This document shows, piece by piece, positions 23,781 through 32,258 of a DNA stretch of 64,000 nucleotides (position 1 is the stretch's first letter; every line of letters begins with the position of its first letter). Below the pieces are notes generated by a model. The model did no database searches. It was not told the origin of the DNA and saw only the letters and a program-made list of their open reading frames with translations. Both the position numbers and the translations under genes were made by a program. The stretch comes from UBA6022 sp032154105 (lineage in GTDB: Bacteria; Patescibacteriota; Saccharimonadia; Saccharimonadales; Saccharimonadaceae): the NCBI GenBank assembly GCA_032154105.1, contig JALDYI010000003.1:20540-84539 (forward strand), read 5' to 3'.

Positions 23781-24826
23781 TACTTGTTACCTCGTTGCGC
23801 TAAACCGACCACAGTTGCGAACTCAGTAGCAATTGTTCCAAGCTGCTGTTGGTCGGATTGTTGAACGCGCACTTTCTGCCACGGGTTAGCAATTTGCGAT
23901 TGGATGCCAGTTTTTGCGCTAATATAATCACCCAGCTTCGGCACTACTGCTCCGTATCCTGAGAGCAGAACACCACTCACTGATGTATTTGGATAACGAG
24001 TCTGAAAGAACTTGATCGACTTCACGAGCTCGGCGGCAAAGTTGTCGAGTACTCCTTCGATTGCACGGAATACCTGCCCTTCAAGACGATCGGGCGCTAG
24101 GCCAAACTTAAGGATAAATTGACGCGCTTGATCTTCTTGGACATTAAGATTTTGAACCGCTGCCTTTAGAAGTGAGTTGAGACCTGTTGGAATCGTACGG
24201 ACCAATCGTGGCGAATCGTCATAGGTAATCGCGAGATCAGTAGAGTACTCACCAATATCGATCAAGAGTCGGGCGTCCTTAACACCACTTGGCAACAGCG
24301 AGCGGACCATAGCAAGTGGGTCTGGCTCGGCAGCAATAACGTTTAAGCCAAGCCCTTCGACAAACTCAAGTCGCTCTTCGGCGTATGAATTTGCCGTACT
24401 TGCAAGCAGCACCTCTTGTTTTTGAGGATCATGGAGTGATTGCCCAAGTAGCGCCCAGTCTACCTTTGCCTCATCGATTGACATTGGAATGTATTGGTCG
24501 ACCTGATACTTAAGTGTAGCCTTCAGCTCAGCTGGTGAGACAGTTGGCACATCAATAACTGTCGTGAATGTCTTATTAGACGGAAGGCCGATAACGACGT
24601 TCTTTGTCTTAATACCACTCTGGCCAATTGCCGTCATGATCACTTCACCCAAACGACGCTGCGCCTCAGTTGAGCCACTTGTCGTTATCTTTGAGTCTAC
24701 TGGCGCATACCCATAATGAAGTAATGTCCAGTTGTCTGTCCCATTGTTTGCTAACTGTACGACCCGAACCGCATTGGAACCGATATCTAGTGCAAAAAAG
24801 TCGCCCACGCCTTTTAGTAATGCCAT
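23780..24826 (-). CDS. pilM: Type IV pilus actin-like ATPase PilM
   Basis: 348 aa from ATG 24826, chosen because GAGGG lies 6 nt upstream. Actin/FtsA fold: FALDIGSNAVRVVQL (phosphate 1), LLIDIGEYSTDLAI (phosphate 2), GVLLSGYGAVVPKLGDYI (adenosine motif). It forms the cytoplasmic ring that binds the PilN N-terminus. Confidence 0.95.
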   Translation of the reverse strand: MALLKGVGDFFALDIGSNAVRVVQLANNGTDNWTLLHYGYAPVDSKITTSGSTEAQRRLGEVIMTAIGQSGIKTKNVVIGLPSNKTFTTVIDVPTVSPAELKATLKYQVDQYIPMSIDEAKVDWALLGQSLHDPQKQEVLLASTANSYAEERLEFVEGLGLNVIAAEPDPLAMVRSLLPSGVKDARLLIDIGEYSTDLAITYDDSPRLVRTIPTGLNSLLKAAVQNLNVQEDQARQFILKFGLAPDRLEGQVFRAIEGVLDNFAAELVKSIKFFQTRYPNTSVSGVLLSGYGAVVPKLGDYISAKTGIQSQIANPWQKVRVQQSDQQQLGTIATEFATVVGLAQRGNK

Positions 24827-24885
24827 ATTATCCCTCATTATACATAAGCATGATCATAAAATACAAGCCTATTGTTAAGTGTTAT

Positions 24886-26925
24886 TTAGAACCTTGGAGC
24901 CAGCTCTTTAGTCTCGAGCGTCCGAACGCCACCCTGGCCACCAGCCCTGTTCATAGCCCATAGATACGCATCAGCACGAAGATTTAACACTTCGGCGGGT
25001 TCACCACTGGCCGCACCCATGCCTGAGCCGGCAGTTCGAGTAAGAAGCAGCTTCTTTGCCATGACTGGGCCATTGATAGTGAGTCTATCCTTACATACAC
25101 CATCTCTAAGTTTCTGCGAGAAGTTATTGTTGTTGCACGTATACACCACACCCTGTGAGCCATTTGCAATCAGCCAGCTGTCAACATTCGTGACAGAATC
25201 TTTAATCTGAATGTTATTTGCAATAATAACCACCTGCGGAATATCACCCAATGAATAAAGTGGGTCTGATGTGTACTTAATGTCACCATTAATAAAAACT
25301 GTACCAGCTGCTTTAATAATAACCGTCCTACTTTTAGCGATAGCACCCGAGTCAATCGTCAGGTTGCCGCTCGCGTAGTAGTTGCCATTAAGCCCATCGA
25401 GTAACACGCTGCCACCAATAGGAGTACCGGCTGTTCCAGGCGCTAAACGCGCAGCCACGTCTGGAATTGACCCCATCGTGCCAGCGGTGGCGAAACAACC
25501 AAATTTCACTACCCCGTTACAGTCAGCCGTCTTATTGAGTTGACCTCCGTTGGCAAAGGTTAATTTACTCCAGTTGCTCTGAATACTAAATGCATTACCA
25601 GTCGGTCCAGCCAAGCCAGCGACTGATGCAGTACCAGCGATACTCGAAGGGGCAAAGATACCATACTCCACCCAGCTGCCGAATGTATTACTTCCTCCGT
25701 TCTTGACTGAAGTACTTGTCTCAACAGCACTCTTTGGCTTACTTATGTCGCCACTAAAGGTGCGCCCCACGGACAGATCGCCACCCCATATCTGCACTTT
25801 CGGCTTTTTACCGATAGTTACACATGACGGAGCGCTATGGCGCCAACTGCTTGTTGTGTGATTATACGGCTTTACTGAAGTCGCATAGCAAATTCGTGAG
25901 CCTACCGCGATGTCAACTACGGACTCTGTTTTACTAGCCAACGTTGTTGTATCCCCACCATCAAAGTCAGTGCTGCCACTACTGATTGGCACGCAGCCAT
26001 TGCCGTAATACGTACACGGAGACGTAGTGCTCACTGAAGTGCCTGCGACGGGCAAAGTCGCACCAGGACCAACGATCATTTTTACAAATTGCCATTCCGT
26101 ATTCGGCTTGGACTTCGAAGGGCCATCGTTTCGGAGTTTGGCAGTTGCCGTTAATGATGAGTCTACCTCGGCAACACCAGCGACATCGAGATCTATGAGC
26201 GGAACCAGGTTGTAATTATAAGATGTGATCGGTATTGGTGTACACATATAGTCATTATCTTGGAAGAAGCTATAGCTGAGCTGTTGTTTTGTATTGTAGT
26301 AATTGACACTATCGGCATAACCTGGCTTAATACAAAATTCAAGTGCCTTTGAAGTATCAAAGTGAGCAGGCACGTTTATCGTTGCATCTACATACGCTCC
26401 TTGATTCTGAGTTCTAGATCCCTGAGCCTTATTGGATGATCCCGCTACATTGTACGGACCTTGAGCAAGTGAGGGTACATTAAGAACAATTGGCGCTATA
26501 GCACCACCGCCGCTCGCATAGCGCATACCCCCATTTAACACGAAATACCTTTCGATTGTTCTTGGATAGTAGGTCCCATACCATGTACCACTTGGTGTCT
26601 GGTAGCATGCCGTAGGCGCAACACCACAGCCTCTCCATATTGCTGGGTCTCTAATTGAATGATCAGCACAAAAGCCTACATTAATAGCCAGCCTTAGTTT
26701 CACATTCCCATTAGTGCTCCTAATATATTCCGTCTGTCCAGCGGCCGGTGCTATCCCAACCTCCTGAACAATACCATTCTCCCCCCACGGGTTTCCAGAA
26801 GCGTTATACAGCCCCCTACATTCACTATAAAGATCACTAAACGCCTCCACTTTTTTGTCCGTAAACAGGAAAGAAGCCAAAGAAGATGCAACCACTAGAC
26901 CTATAAATATAAGTGTCTTATTCAT
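24886..26925 (-). CDS. Large secreted protein of the pilus operon, possible PilY1-like tip component
   Basis: 680 aa from ATG 26925 (MNKTLIFIGLVVASSLASFL, Sec signal peptide). The start overlaps the TPR gene by 8 nt. Residues about 35-270 are a Cys-containing secreted domain; about 270-460 resemble beta-sandwich (DUF11-like) repeats, with KPKVQIWGGDLSVG a recurrent motif of CPR surface proteins. Residues about 515-640 look like a polymer-forming beta-helix. The C-terminus ends AYLWAMNRAGG and ELAPRF, recalling the tail of pilus-associated exoproteins. It is the second gene of the locus, so assembly together with the pilus is likely; PilY1 function is inference. Confidence 0.55.
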   Translation of the reverse strand: MNKTLIFIGLVVASSLASFLFTDKKVEAFSDLYSECRGLYNASGNPWGENGIVQEVGIAPAAGQTEYIRSTNGNVKLRLAINVGFCADHSIRDPAIWRGCGVAPTACYQTPSGTWYGTYYPRTIERYFVLNGGMRYASGGGAIAPIVLNVPSLAQGPYNVAGSSNKAQGSRTQNQGAYVDATINVPAHFDTSKALEFCIKPGYADSVNYYNTKQQLSYSFFQDNDYMCTPIPITSYNYNLVPLIDLDVAGVAEVDSSLTATAKLRNDGPSKSKPNTEWQFVKMIVGPGATLPVAGTSVSTTSPCTYYGNGCVPISSGSTDFDGGDTTTLASKTESVVDIAVGSRICYATSVKPYNHTTSSWRHSAPSCVTIGKKPKVQIWGGDLSVGRTFSGDISKPKSAVETSTSVKNGGSNTFGSWVEYGIFAPSSIAGTASVAGLAGPTGNAFSIQSNWSKLTFANGGQLNKTADCNGVVKFGCFATAGTMGSIPDVAARLAPGTAGTPIGGSVLLDGLNGNYYASGNLTIDSGAIAKSRTVIIKAAGTVFINGDIKYTSDPLYSLGDIPQVVIIANNIQIKDSVTNVDSWLIANGSQGVVYTCNNNNFSQKLRDGVCKDRLTINGPVMAKKLLLTRTAGSGMGAASGEPAEVLNLRADAYLWAMNRAGGQGGVRTLETKELAPRF

Positions 26926-27538
26926 TGGGAATTCTCTGCCCCCTTGAGTTGCTAGACTGATTACCTGCCGTAGATGCGGCCGCCATTTTATATATATCAA
27001 CCTTTATTTGCGCTTCTTCACGCTGCTCTTCATTTCCACTTGATGTAGCGAGCGTAACAGCCTGCTCGGCATACTTTAATGCACCTGTGTAATCATTTGT
27101 TTTTGCATATAAGTCAGCTACATGCAAGAGAAGCGTAGATGAAGGGTATTTATCTGCCGCCCATACTCCAACAGCCTTTGCATCATCTTGTCTGTCTATC
27201 GCAGCCGCCGCTCCTTCAAATATACTAAGAAGCGCCTCTCTCCTAGCTTGGTCACTTTCGCTACTAATCACTCTCTTCACAGCTTCCAATGCTTCATCTT
27301 TCTTATTAAGATTAATGAGATCATAATATTCTTTTGACATTTCACTATCGTCAATCGCCGCAAACTGATTGATTAGGTTCTTATCTGCAGCAGGCCCAGC
27401 TACATCGCCTGCAGTTTTGGGTTTTTGCTGACTTTGATACCAGAGATAGCCGACTGACGAACCACCTATCAACAGCACGGCCGCCAATAGAAAAACCAAG
27501 AGACGAGCCTTTTTATTTACCAAGATCACCCTATTCAT
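26918..27538 (-). CDS. Membrane-anchored TPR-like protein, first gene of the pilus operon
   Basis: 206 aa. One N-terminal TM helix (residues about 12-34), then helical repeats of TPR type (AADKYPSSTLLLHVADLYAK, NDYTGALKYAEQAVTLA). It faces outward if the positive-inside rule holds (VNKKAR before the helix). First gene after the operon promoter at 27545-27573, leaderless. It might be a scaffold comparable in role to PilF/PilW pilotins, but there is no secretin here to pilot. Confidence 0.6.
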   Translation of the reverse strand: MNRVILVNKKARLLVFLLAAVLLIGGSSVGYLWYQSQQKPKTAGDVAGPAADKNLINQFAAIDDSEMSKEYYDLINLNKKDEALEAVKRVISSESDQARREALLSIFEGAAAAIDRQDDAKAVGVWAADKYPSSTLLLHVADLYAKTNDYTGALKYAEQAVTLATSSGNEEQREEAQIKVDIYKMAAASTAGNQSSNSRGQRIPNE

Positions 27539-27544
27539 ACCATA

Positions 27545-27573
27545 AGCATATACAAACTCACCGTCGCGAGCAA
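27545..27573 (-). promoter_or_regulatory. Promoter of the type IV pilus operon (leaderless)
   Basis: On the minus strand, -35 TTGCTC (27573-27568), 17-bp spacer, -10 TATGCT (27550-27545), then 6 nt and the ATG at 27538. Confidence 0.7.
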
Positions 27574-27637
27574 GTCATTTGTTTTTATAGAGATATAAAA
27601 ATACATTATATATTCTCGTATCTTCATAAAAGGAATG

Positions 27638-27692
27638 GGCGCCGGGAACTGGTGACAGGCTGCGAAATGCAGCTGCCTCCCAGCTCCCGGCC
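27638..27692 (-). terminator. Long hairpin terminator of the surface-protein gene
   Basis: GCCGGGAgCTGG pairs with CCAGtTCCCGGC around an inner CTGC/GCAG stem, followed on the minus strand by CCTTTT. Confidence 0.6.
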
Positions 27693-27707
27693 ATCCCATC
27701 TCTGTGT

Positions 27708-28964
27708 TTAGTGACGGCGACCTTCGCCGCGCCAAAGCAGCCCGGCGATCAGTACCAACAGTGCCGCCGCGCCAAAGAGGAGCGGTGCCAAAGCAAACCC
27801 GCTCACCCCACCATCCTTCACGGCCGTATCCACGAGAGCGGCCGGGTTTCGGCTCACTTTCGAGGAGGAGGTCTGAGTCTGCGAAGTATCGGACTCCACA
27901 GACTGATTCGTGGTGCTCGGGGAGGACGGACGGTCCGTCCTCGTATCGGTGCCACCGCCCGCGGGTGCGGACGGCAAAGCCGTTGTAGTGCTCGACGGTG
28001 ACGACGATGGGGTCGTTGTTTCCGTTGGGCTCGGCGAAGGTGATGCTGTCGTTGTCTCTGACGGGCTCGGCGACGGAATCACCGAGCAGTTCCTGTTGAA
28101 CACGGCCTCACCGGCTGCATCCCAGAGGTTTCCGGGATGCGAGACTGAGACTCCCTGCTTGATGTAATCAAACGGACGGACGATGTCCGCCGCGTGATCA
28201 CCTGACAGGAATTCAGCGACCGTGAGGGTTGTACGGATGAACGCTTCTGCGCGCGGATTGACGCGGCTGCAAAAGGTCACTTGCTTGGTGGTTGTATTAT
28301 CCTCCAGTACCGGCGGCACTGGAGGGTTGAGGACCGCATCGGTGAGGCGCTGGCCACTGCCAGAACCATCACCGTACACATTCACCTGAATTGGCGTCGA
28401 CATCGCGACCGGGCCAAAATGAAGCACCAATGACCCTCCAGTCACGACATCCGCCGGCCGGGTAAGATCACCAGTGAGCAACACATGGTACGAACCGTTG
28501 CCAGTCAGCGTCACCGTCGCGATCCCAGTGACGGGATTGATGGCGATTGACGCAGCTTGCTGAGGCTCTGGTACGGGATAAACCTCGCGAGCAAGCAGCT
28601 CGCCAGTACCGCTACCGTCACTGTACACGCGCACCTCGACGACATCGCCCGGCACAAGACCAGTCAGATGCCGAAACGTGCCCGCCCCAGCAGGAACCGG
28701 AATTGACGCGCCGGACAGGTCGCCATTCTTGATGATGTGGAAATGGCCGATACGGCCAGGTCCACTCACACCATGAGTAGTCAGCGTCACCGTCGCCGCA
28801 CCCGGTCCGCCCTCAAATACGACTACAGCCGACTGAGTAAACGGAGCCACTGGCTCCGAAGTAGCCTGGGCCGGAGCCGAAGCAAATAGACCTGCCGCAA
28901 ACATCATGAGTGCGACAAGGAGCGTGACAACGCTAAAGCGCCGCTTGGTGGTCAGGTTCTTCAA
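27708..28964 (-). CDS. Cell-surface protein with Ser/Thr/Pro-rich stalk and C-terminal membrane anchor
   Basis: 418 aa, read from a TTG at 28964 that has AAGGAAGG at the right spacing; an upstream ATG at 29018 lacks one. Signal peptide (RRFSVVTLLVALMMFAAGLF...AQA), two repeats of a beta domain (about 30-105 and 110-190; both contain a VYSDGSGTGELL/VYGDGSGSGQRL motif). A third region about 195-270 follows, then a low-complexity stalk (SPSPSETTTASPSPSPTETT) and a final TM helix with tail RGEGRRH. LVDTA lies about 40 residues from the end and may be a degenerate sorting motif for the sortase at 31465. The region is visibly more GC-rich than its neighbours. Confidence 0.65.
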   Translation of the reverse strand: MKNLTTKRRFSVVTLLVALMMFAAGLFASAPAQATSEPVAPFTQSAVVVFEGGPGAATVTLTTHGVSGPGRIGHFHIIKNGDLSGASIPVPAGAGTFRHLTGLVPGDVVEVRVYSDGSGTGELLAREVYPVPEPQQAASIAINPVTGIATVTLTGNGSYHVLLTGDLTRPADVVTGGSLVLHFGPVAMSTPIQVNVYGDGSGSGQRLTDAVLNPPVPPVLEDNTTTKQVTFCSRVNPRAEAFIRTTLTVAEFLSGDHAADIVRPFDYIKQGVSVSHPGNLWDAAGEAVFNRNCSVIPSPSPSETTTASPSPSPTETTTPSSSPSSTTTALPSAPAGGGTDTRTDRPSSPSTTNQSVESDTSQTQTSSSKVSRNPAALVDTAVKDGGVSGFALAPLLFGAAALLVLIAGLLWRGEGRRH

Positions 28965-29018
28965 CCTAATCACCTTCCTTTCTATACACAGATTTGGGAT
29001 GTTAAGCTTCGAGAGCAC

Positions 29019-29330
29019 TTTTTGCCTACTCGAAAACTCTTGTGCGGCAAGTCGCTACACACTGGGGCTACAATAACATTCTTTTATAATTTTGTAAATA
29101 CCTTTTAGCTCTTGAGACGCTTATCTGGTAAAAAGAGTTATTATGAGTTTATCTATCAGCATAGTGAGCCTGCAACACAACCACCATTCGAGCTAAAAAT
29201 CACGATGCCACCCGCCGACCATGCCAAACGTGGATACTCTAATCATTACATTGCTAATTTAGAGAGATAACTTTAAAGAGCCAAGCTCCTCCGCGGCCGC
29301 TAAAAGTATAGTAGCATTTCTAATGATTAC
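29019..29330. other. Intergenic region with ychF-start-like sequence and a possible gene remnant
   Basis: 312 bp without a convincing gene. Bases 29143-29173 match the first 31 bases of ychF (30328-30358) at about 26 positions, including an identical ATGAGTTTATCTATC. An open frame 29112-29270 (52 codons, TTG start, no ribosome site) contains FELKITMPPADHAKRGYSN and could be the tail of a decayed gene. No terminator or RNA gene is evident. Confidence 0.4.
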
Positions 29331-30236
29331 TTATACGAAGCTATCTACACCTGCATCTTTAGTCGGATCAAAGTTCCGCCTAGATTCATCATATTTCTTG
29401 CGAAGCTCTTCCCTTTCGCACAGAAGGCCATCCATATCAAATGCTTCCCTTCGGACGAGGGCAATCTTTTCATCAAGCTCGTGATACGCAACCTCTCTGT
29501 GTTCAAGATCTAATTGGCGTTCAATAGCTTTAATGTATGCTTCGATGAGGGGGATTTTTATCTTGGCAAGTTCACTTATCTTGTCAGGATCATCAAGGCG
29601 CTCACCTCGATCTCCATCACCCAATCCAGCTTGAAGAAAAGGTCCTATCCCCCAGGATAGCGCCAACGCCGGACTGGCTTTGTAGTCATCGCCTGACTGA
29701 TAATCGGTACCAAAGTCAATGACAGAGAATCCGTTCTCAGTGTCGTATATAACGTTACCAGGCTTAGGGTCGAAATTAAGGTTGCGCACATGCCCTTCTA
29801 TGATTGTGCGCACATACTGGTCGACCTGCTCGCTCGTGATTCGCCTTAAATCCCCTGGAGTAATATCAGACATATCTGAACCTTTTATATACTCTGAAAT
29901 TATTATATTTTCAGGTGAAGCCGCAACGATATGCTCATATCCACACATCCCCCACACGCGGCTATTTGCTTCGACTTCGTCATCTGCAATTTCTGAATCA
30001 TGTCCTCTAGCAACGTTCGGCACTTTCACTACATATTCTTTATCATTTTTAGCGATAAGAAATACGGCCCTATTCTGCCCTTTATTCACATAGGCATCAT
30101 CTTCAATTTTGCCGTATCCAAAACCATGATATTTCTCGATGACTGGAGCGACAACATCGTTAAACGAATCATAATTCGCGTATATCCGCGCCTTAATGGC
30201 TTCATGGTTCGGTATTGGGTTTTCTGGGTTTGTCAT
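29331..30236 (-). CDS. Protein-kinase-fold (APH/RIO-like) protein of unknown target
   Basis: 301 aa. Kinase-like landmarks in order: K71 in EYVVKVPN (ATP lysine), acidic residues at about 87-90, hinge ISEYIKG, catalytic-loop-like NFDPKPGN (D156, K158, N161), and VIDFG (D174). The D...N and DFG metal ligands are retained, so it may bind ATP. The C-terminal 80 residues are helical and highly charged (REAFDMDGLLCEREELRKKY). No Ser/Thr kinase HRD motif; closer to aminoglycoside-phosphotransferase or lipopolysaccharide-kinase folds. It lies between two ychF-start-like sequences, suggesting acquisition. Function unknown. Confidence 0.6.
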   Translation of the reverse strand: MTNPENPIPNHEAIKARIYANYDSFNDVVAPVIEKYHGFGYGKIEDDAYVNKGQNRAVFLIAKNDKEYVVKVPNVARGHDSEIADDEVEANSRVWGMCGYEHIVAASPENIIISEYIKGSDMSDITPGDLRRITSEQVDQYVRTIIEGHVRNLNFDPKPGNVIYDTENGFSVIDFGTDYQSGDDYKASPALALSWGIGPFLQAGLGDGDRGERLDDPDKISELAKIKIPLIEAYIKAIERQLDLEHREVAYHELDEKIALVRREAFDMDGLLCEREELRKKYDESRRNFDPTKDAGVDSFV

Positions 30237-30313
30237 ATTTTTTGTTTTTATAATTTATTAGGTATTACTATAGCAAAAATAACGTATTTTGTCAATATCC
30301 ACCCCTGTTATGC

Positions 30314-30319
30314 TACAAT
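30314..30319 (+). promoter_or_regulatory. -10 box of ychF
   Basis: TACAAT ends 8 nt before the ATG at 30328, giving a leader of at most 1 to 2 nt. TTGTCA at 30289-30294 is a possible -35 with a long 19-bp spacer. Confidence 0.45.
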
Positions 30320-30327
30320 AGTTGTAT

Positions 30328-31404
30328 ATGAGTTTATCTATCGGCATCGTCGGCCTTCCAAACGTCGGCAAATCAACCCTGTTCAACGCCCTCACTAACA
30401 ATGATATTTTGGCGGCCAATTATCCATTTGCAACTATCGAGCCGAATACCGGTATCGTCCCTGTGCCAGATAACCGTCTGCAAAAGCTAGCAGACCTGTA
30501 CGGATCAACGAGGCTCCTCCCTGCCACTGTCACTTTCGTCGATATTGCCGGCCTGGTAGCTGGTGCTAGCAAGGGTGAAGGCCTTGGCAACAAGTTCCTC
30601 GCTAATATTCGTAACTGTGACGCAATCGTTCATATCGTACGCGCCTTCCACAGTGGTGATGTTATCCATGTGTCAGACAAAATTGACCCACGTGACGACA
30701 TTGAGGTTATCAACACTGAGCTCATCCTAGCCGATATGCAGACGATTGAAACACGCCTGCCAAAAATAGCCAAGGAAGCAAAAGCCAAGCCAGCTCTTCG
30801 CGCAAGCGCTGACTATCTTCAGGAGCTGCTCGATCACCTCAAAGCCGGCACTCCCCTCTCAAGCCTTAAAGAACTAAAGACAGACCTTATTAGCGACCTT
30901 CATCTGCTCACCGCCAAACCAGTCATTTACGCTTTTAATGTTGACGAGGACACTCTTGTTGACGAAACCAAAAAAGCCGAGCTGAGTGCGCTCGTTGCAC
31001 CCGCCCGAACATTATTTGTGTGCGCTAAGTTGGAAGAAGAGATCAAAGGCCTCACACCAGAGGATGCTGGCGAACTACTCGAAAGCTATGGAGTTAAAGA
31101 AACAGGCCTCCTTCAGATGATCCACGCTGCATATGACACACTTGGGCTCCAAAGCTACCTGACTGCCGGTCCAAAAGAGGTGCGTGCCTGGACTATCAAG
31201 AAAGGCGCTACTGCACCGCAAGCAGCCGGCGTCATCCATGGCGACTTTGAGCGTGGTTTCATCGCCGCCCAGATTGTTGATTTTGATGATCTTATAGAAG
31301 CCGGCTCGGAAGTAGCCGCCAAAAGTGCCGGTAAAATGCGCACCGAAGGTAAAGACTATATCATGCAGCCTGGCGACATTGTTGAGTTTCGATTTAACGT
31401 CTAG
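30328..31404 (+). CDS. ychF: Redox-regulated ATPase/GTPase YchF (Obg family)
   Basis: 358 aa. The P-loop GLPNVGKST (residues 8-16), switch II DIAGLV, and YchF's NxxE-type specificity region (YAFNVDED) are visible; a coiled-coil insertion lies at about 130-200. The C-terminal TGS domain ends with GDIVEFRFNV. Binds ribosomes and acts in translation and stress response. The start ATG 30328 is chosen over an upstream TTG at 30322. A strong terminator follows. Confidence 0.95.
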   Translation: MSLSIGIVGLPNVGKSTLFNALTNNDILAANYPFATIEPNTGIVPVPDNRLQKLADLYGSTRLLPATVTFVDIAGLVAGASKGEGLGNKFLANIRNCDAIVHIVRAFHSGDVIHVSDKIDPRDDIEVINTELILADMQTIETRLPKIAKEAKAKPALRASADYLQELLDHLKAGTPLSSLKELKTDLISDLHLLTAKPVIYAFNVDEDTLVDETKKAELSALVAPARTLFVCAKLEEEIKGLTPEDAGELLESYGVKETGLLQMIHAAYDTLGLQSYLTAGPKEVRAWTIKKGATAPQAAGVIHGDFERGFIAAQIVDFDDLIEAGSEVAAKSAGKMRTEGKDYIMQPGDIVEFRFNV

Positions 31405-31413
31405 ATATGAAGA

Positions 31414-31456
31414 AGGGCGACACAAGTGCTTTTGGCACTCGTGTCGCCCTATTTTT
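31414..31456. terminator. Bidirectional terminator between ychF and the sortase
   Basis: AGGGCGACACAAGTGC pairs with GCACTCGTGTCGCCCT around TTTTG, followed by ATTTTT on the plus strand. Confidence 0.85.
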
Positions 31457-31464
31457 GCCTTCAA

Positions 31465-32166
31465 TCACTGAACGATGGTGGCCGTCACGACGGTGACCTG
31501 TTGCCAGACGTCGCCATCCTTGCAACCAATGAGTCGCAGAAGACGAGGATCAATATCCCAAACGGGCGTCTTACCATCGGTCTCAAGGTCGTGCTTCGGA
31601 TAGAAACTGACGTCGCTCACCTTGTATTTCACCACGCCTGTCGAGGTCGTAACCTCGATCATGTCGCCTTTATGTGTCGCTGTTGAGAGTGCGTTGAACG
31701 GCCATTTCTCAAGCTCGGCGCTATGGGCGATTATGTAGGTCGTGTTATTTGACTGTCGCCCGGGCTTGCCGTAATGACCCAGCCAGTAACTCATCTCCTT
31801 CTCCTCCGGTGGAATAAAAGGACCAGTCGCCTGATTCATCGAGGCCACCGGCAGGTCAATACCCGCCGCCTTATATACCAGCCTCAACGGAGGCGCAGCC
31901 AAAGGCTGGCTATTATTGTCCTGAGCAGGAGTAGATGTAGACGTCGGCAATGTCGTGGGGTGCGACACAGCCACCCGGGGCGACAAAGTCGGTGTCGGTG
32001 ACGGGGTTGCCACCTGTACCGCTGAGGCTTTCGTCTCAGGCTGGATCGATTCCGTCGTCATATCAAGACCAATAAACGACGCAACAAACAATACAACCGC
32101 ACCAAGAGGTACGATTGCGTCAATAGAAGTACGGCGATCCCTTCTGGGACGCTTTGCTTCTGACAT
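31465..32166 (-). CDS. Sortase, class F-like, membrane anchored
   Basis: 233 aa. Basic N-tail (KRPRRDRR), one TM helix (about 18-37), Pro/Ser/Thr-rich spacer (TPSPTPTLSP), then the sortase beta-barrel from about residue 95: KAAGIDLPVASM, GHYGKPGRQSN, IIAHSAELEKWPFNAL with catalytic H148, and LIGC with C215. The usual catalytic Arg a few residues after Cys is not seen (WQQVTVV in that strand). GGGAGG ribosome site. The surface protein at 27708 is the nearest candidate substrate. Base composition is GC-rich like that gene. Confidence 0.75.
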   Translation of the reverse strand: MSEAKRPRRDRRTSIDAIVPLGAVVLFVASFIGLDMTTESIQPETKASAVQVATPSPTPTLSPRVAVSHPTTLPTSTSTPAQDNNSQPLAAPPLRLVYKAAGIDLPVASMNQATGPFIPPEEKEMSYWLGHYGKPGRQSNNTTYIIAHSAELEKWPFNALSTATHKGDMIEVTTSTGVVKYKVSDVSFYPKHDLETDGKTPVWDIDPRLLRLIGCKDGDVWQQVTVVTATIVQ

Positions 32167-32258
32167 AATACATACCTCCCGGTAAATAGACTATGATTGG
32201 AAGAGCAAAATGTCGCAGTGCGACCTGACCATAGTATATCATATTTTTAGCTTTACGT

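Noticed and set aside
29112..29270. 52-codon plus-strand frame between the surface protein and the kinase-fold gene
   Set aside because: TTG start, no ribosome site and no recognisable domain. Kept only as a possible gene remnant in the intergenic entry.
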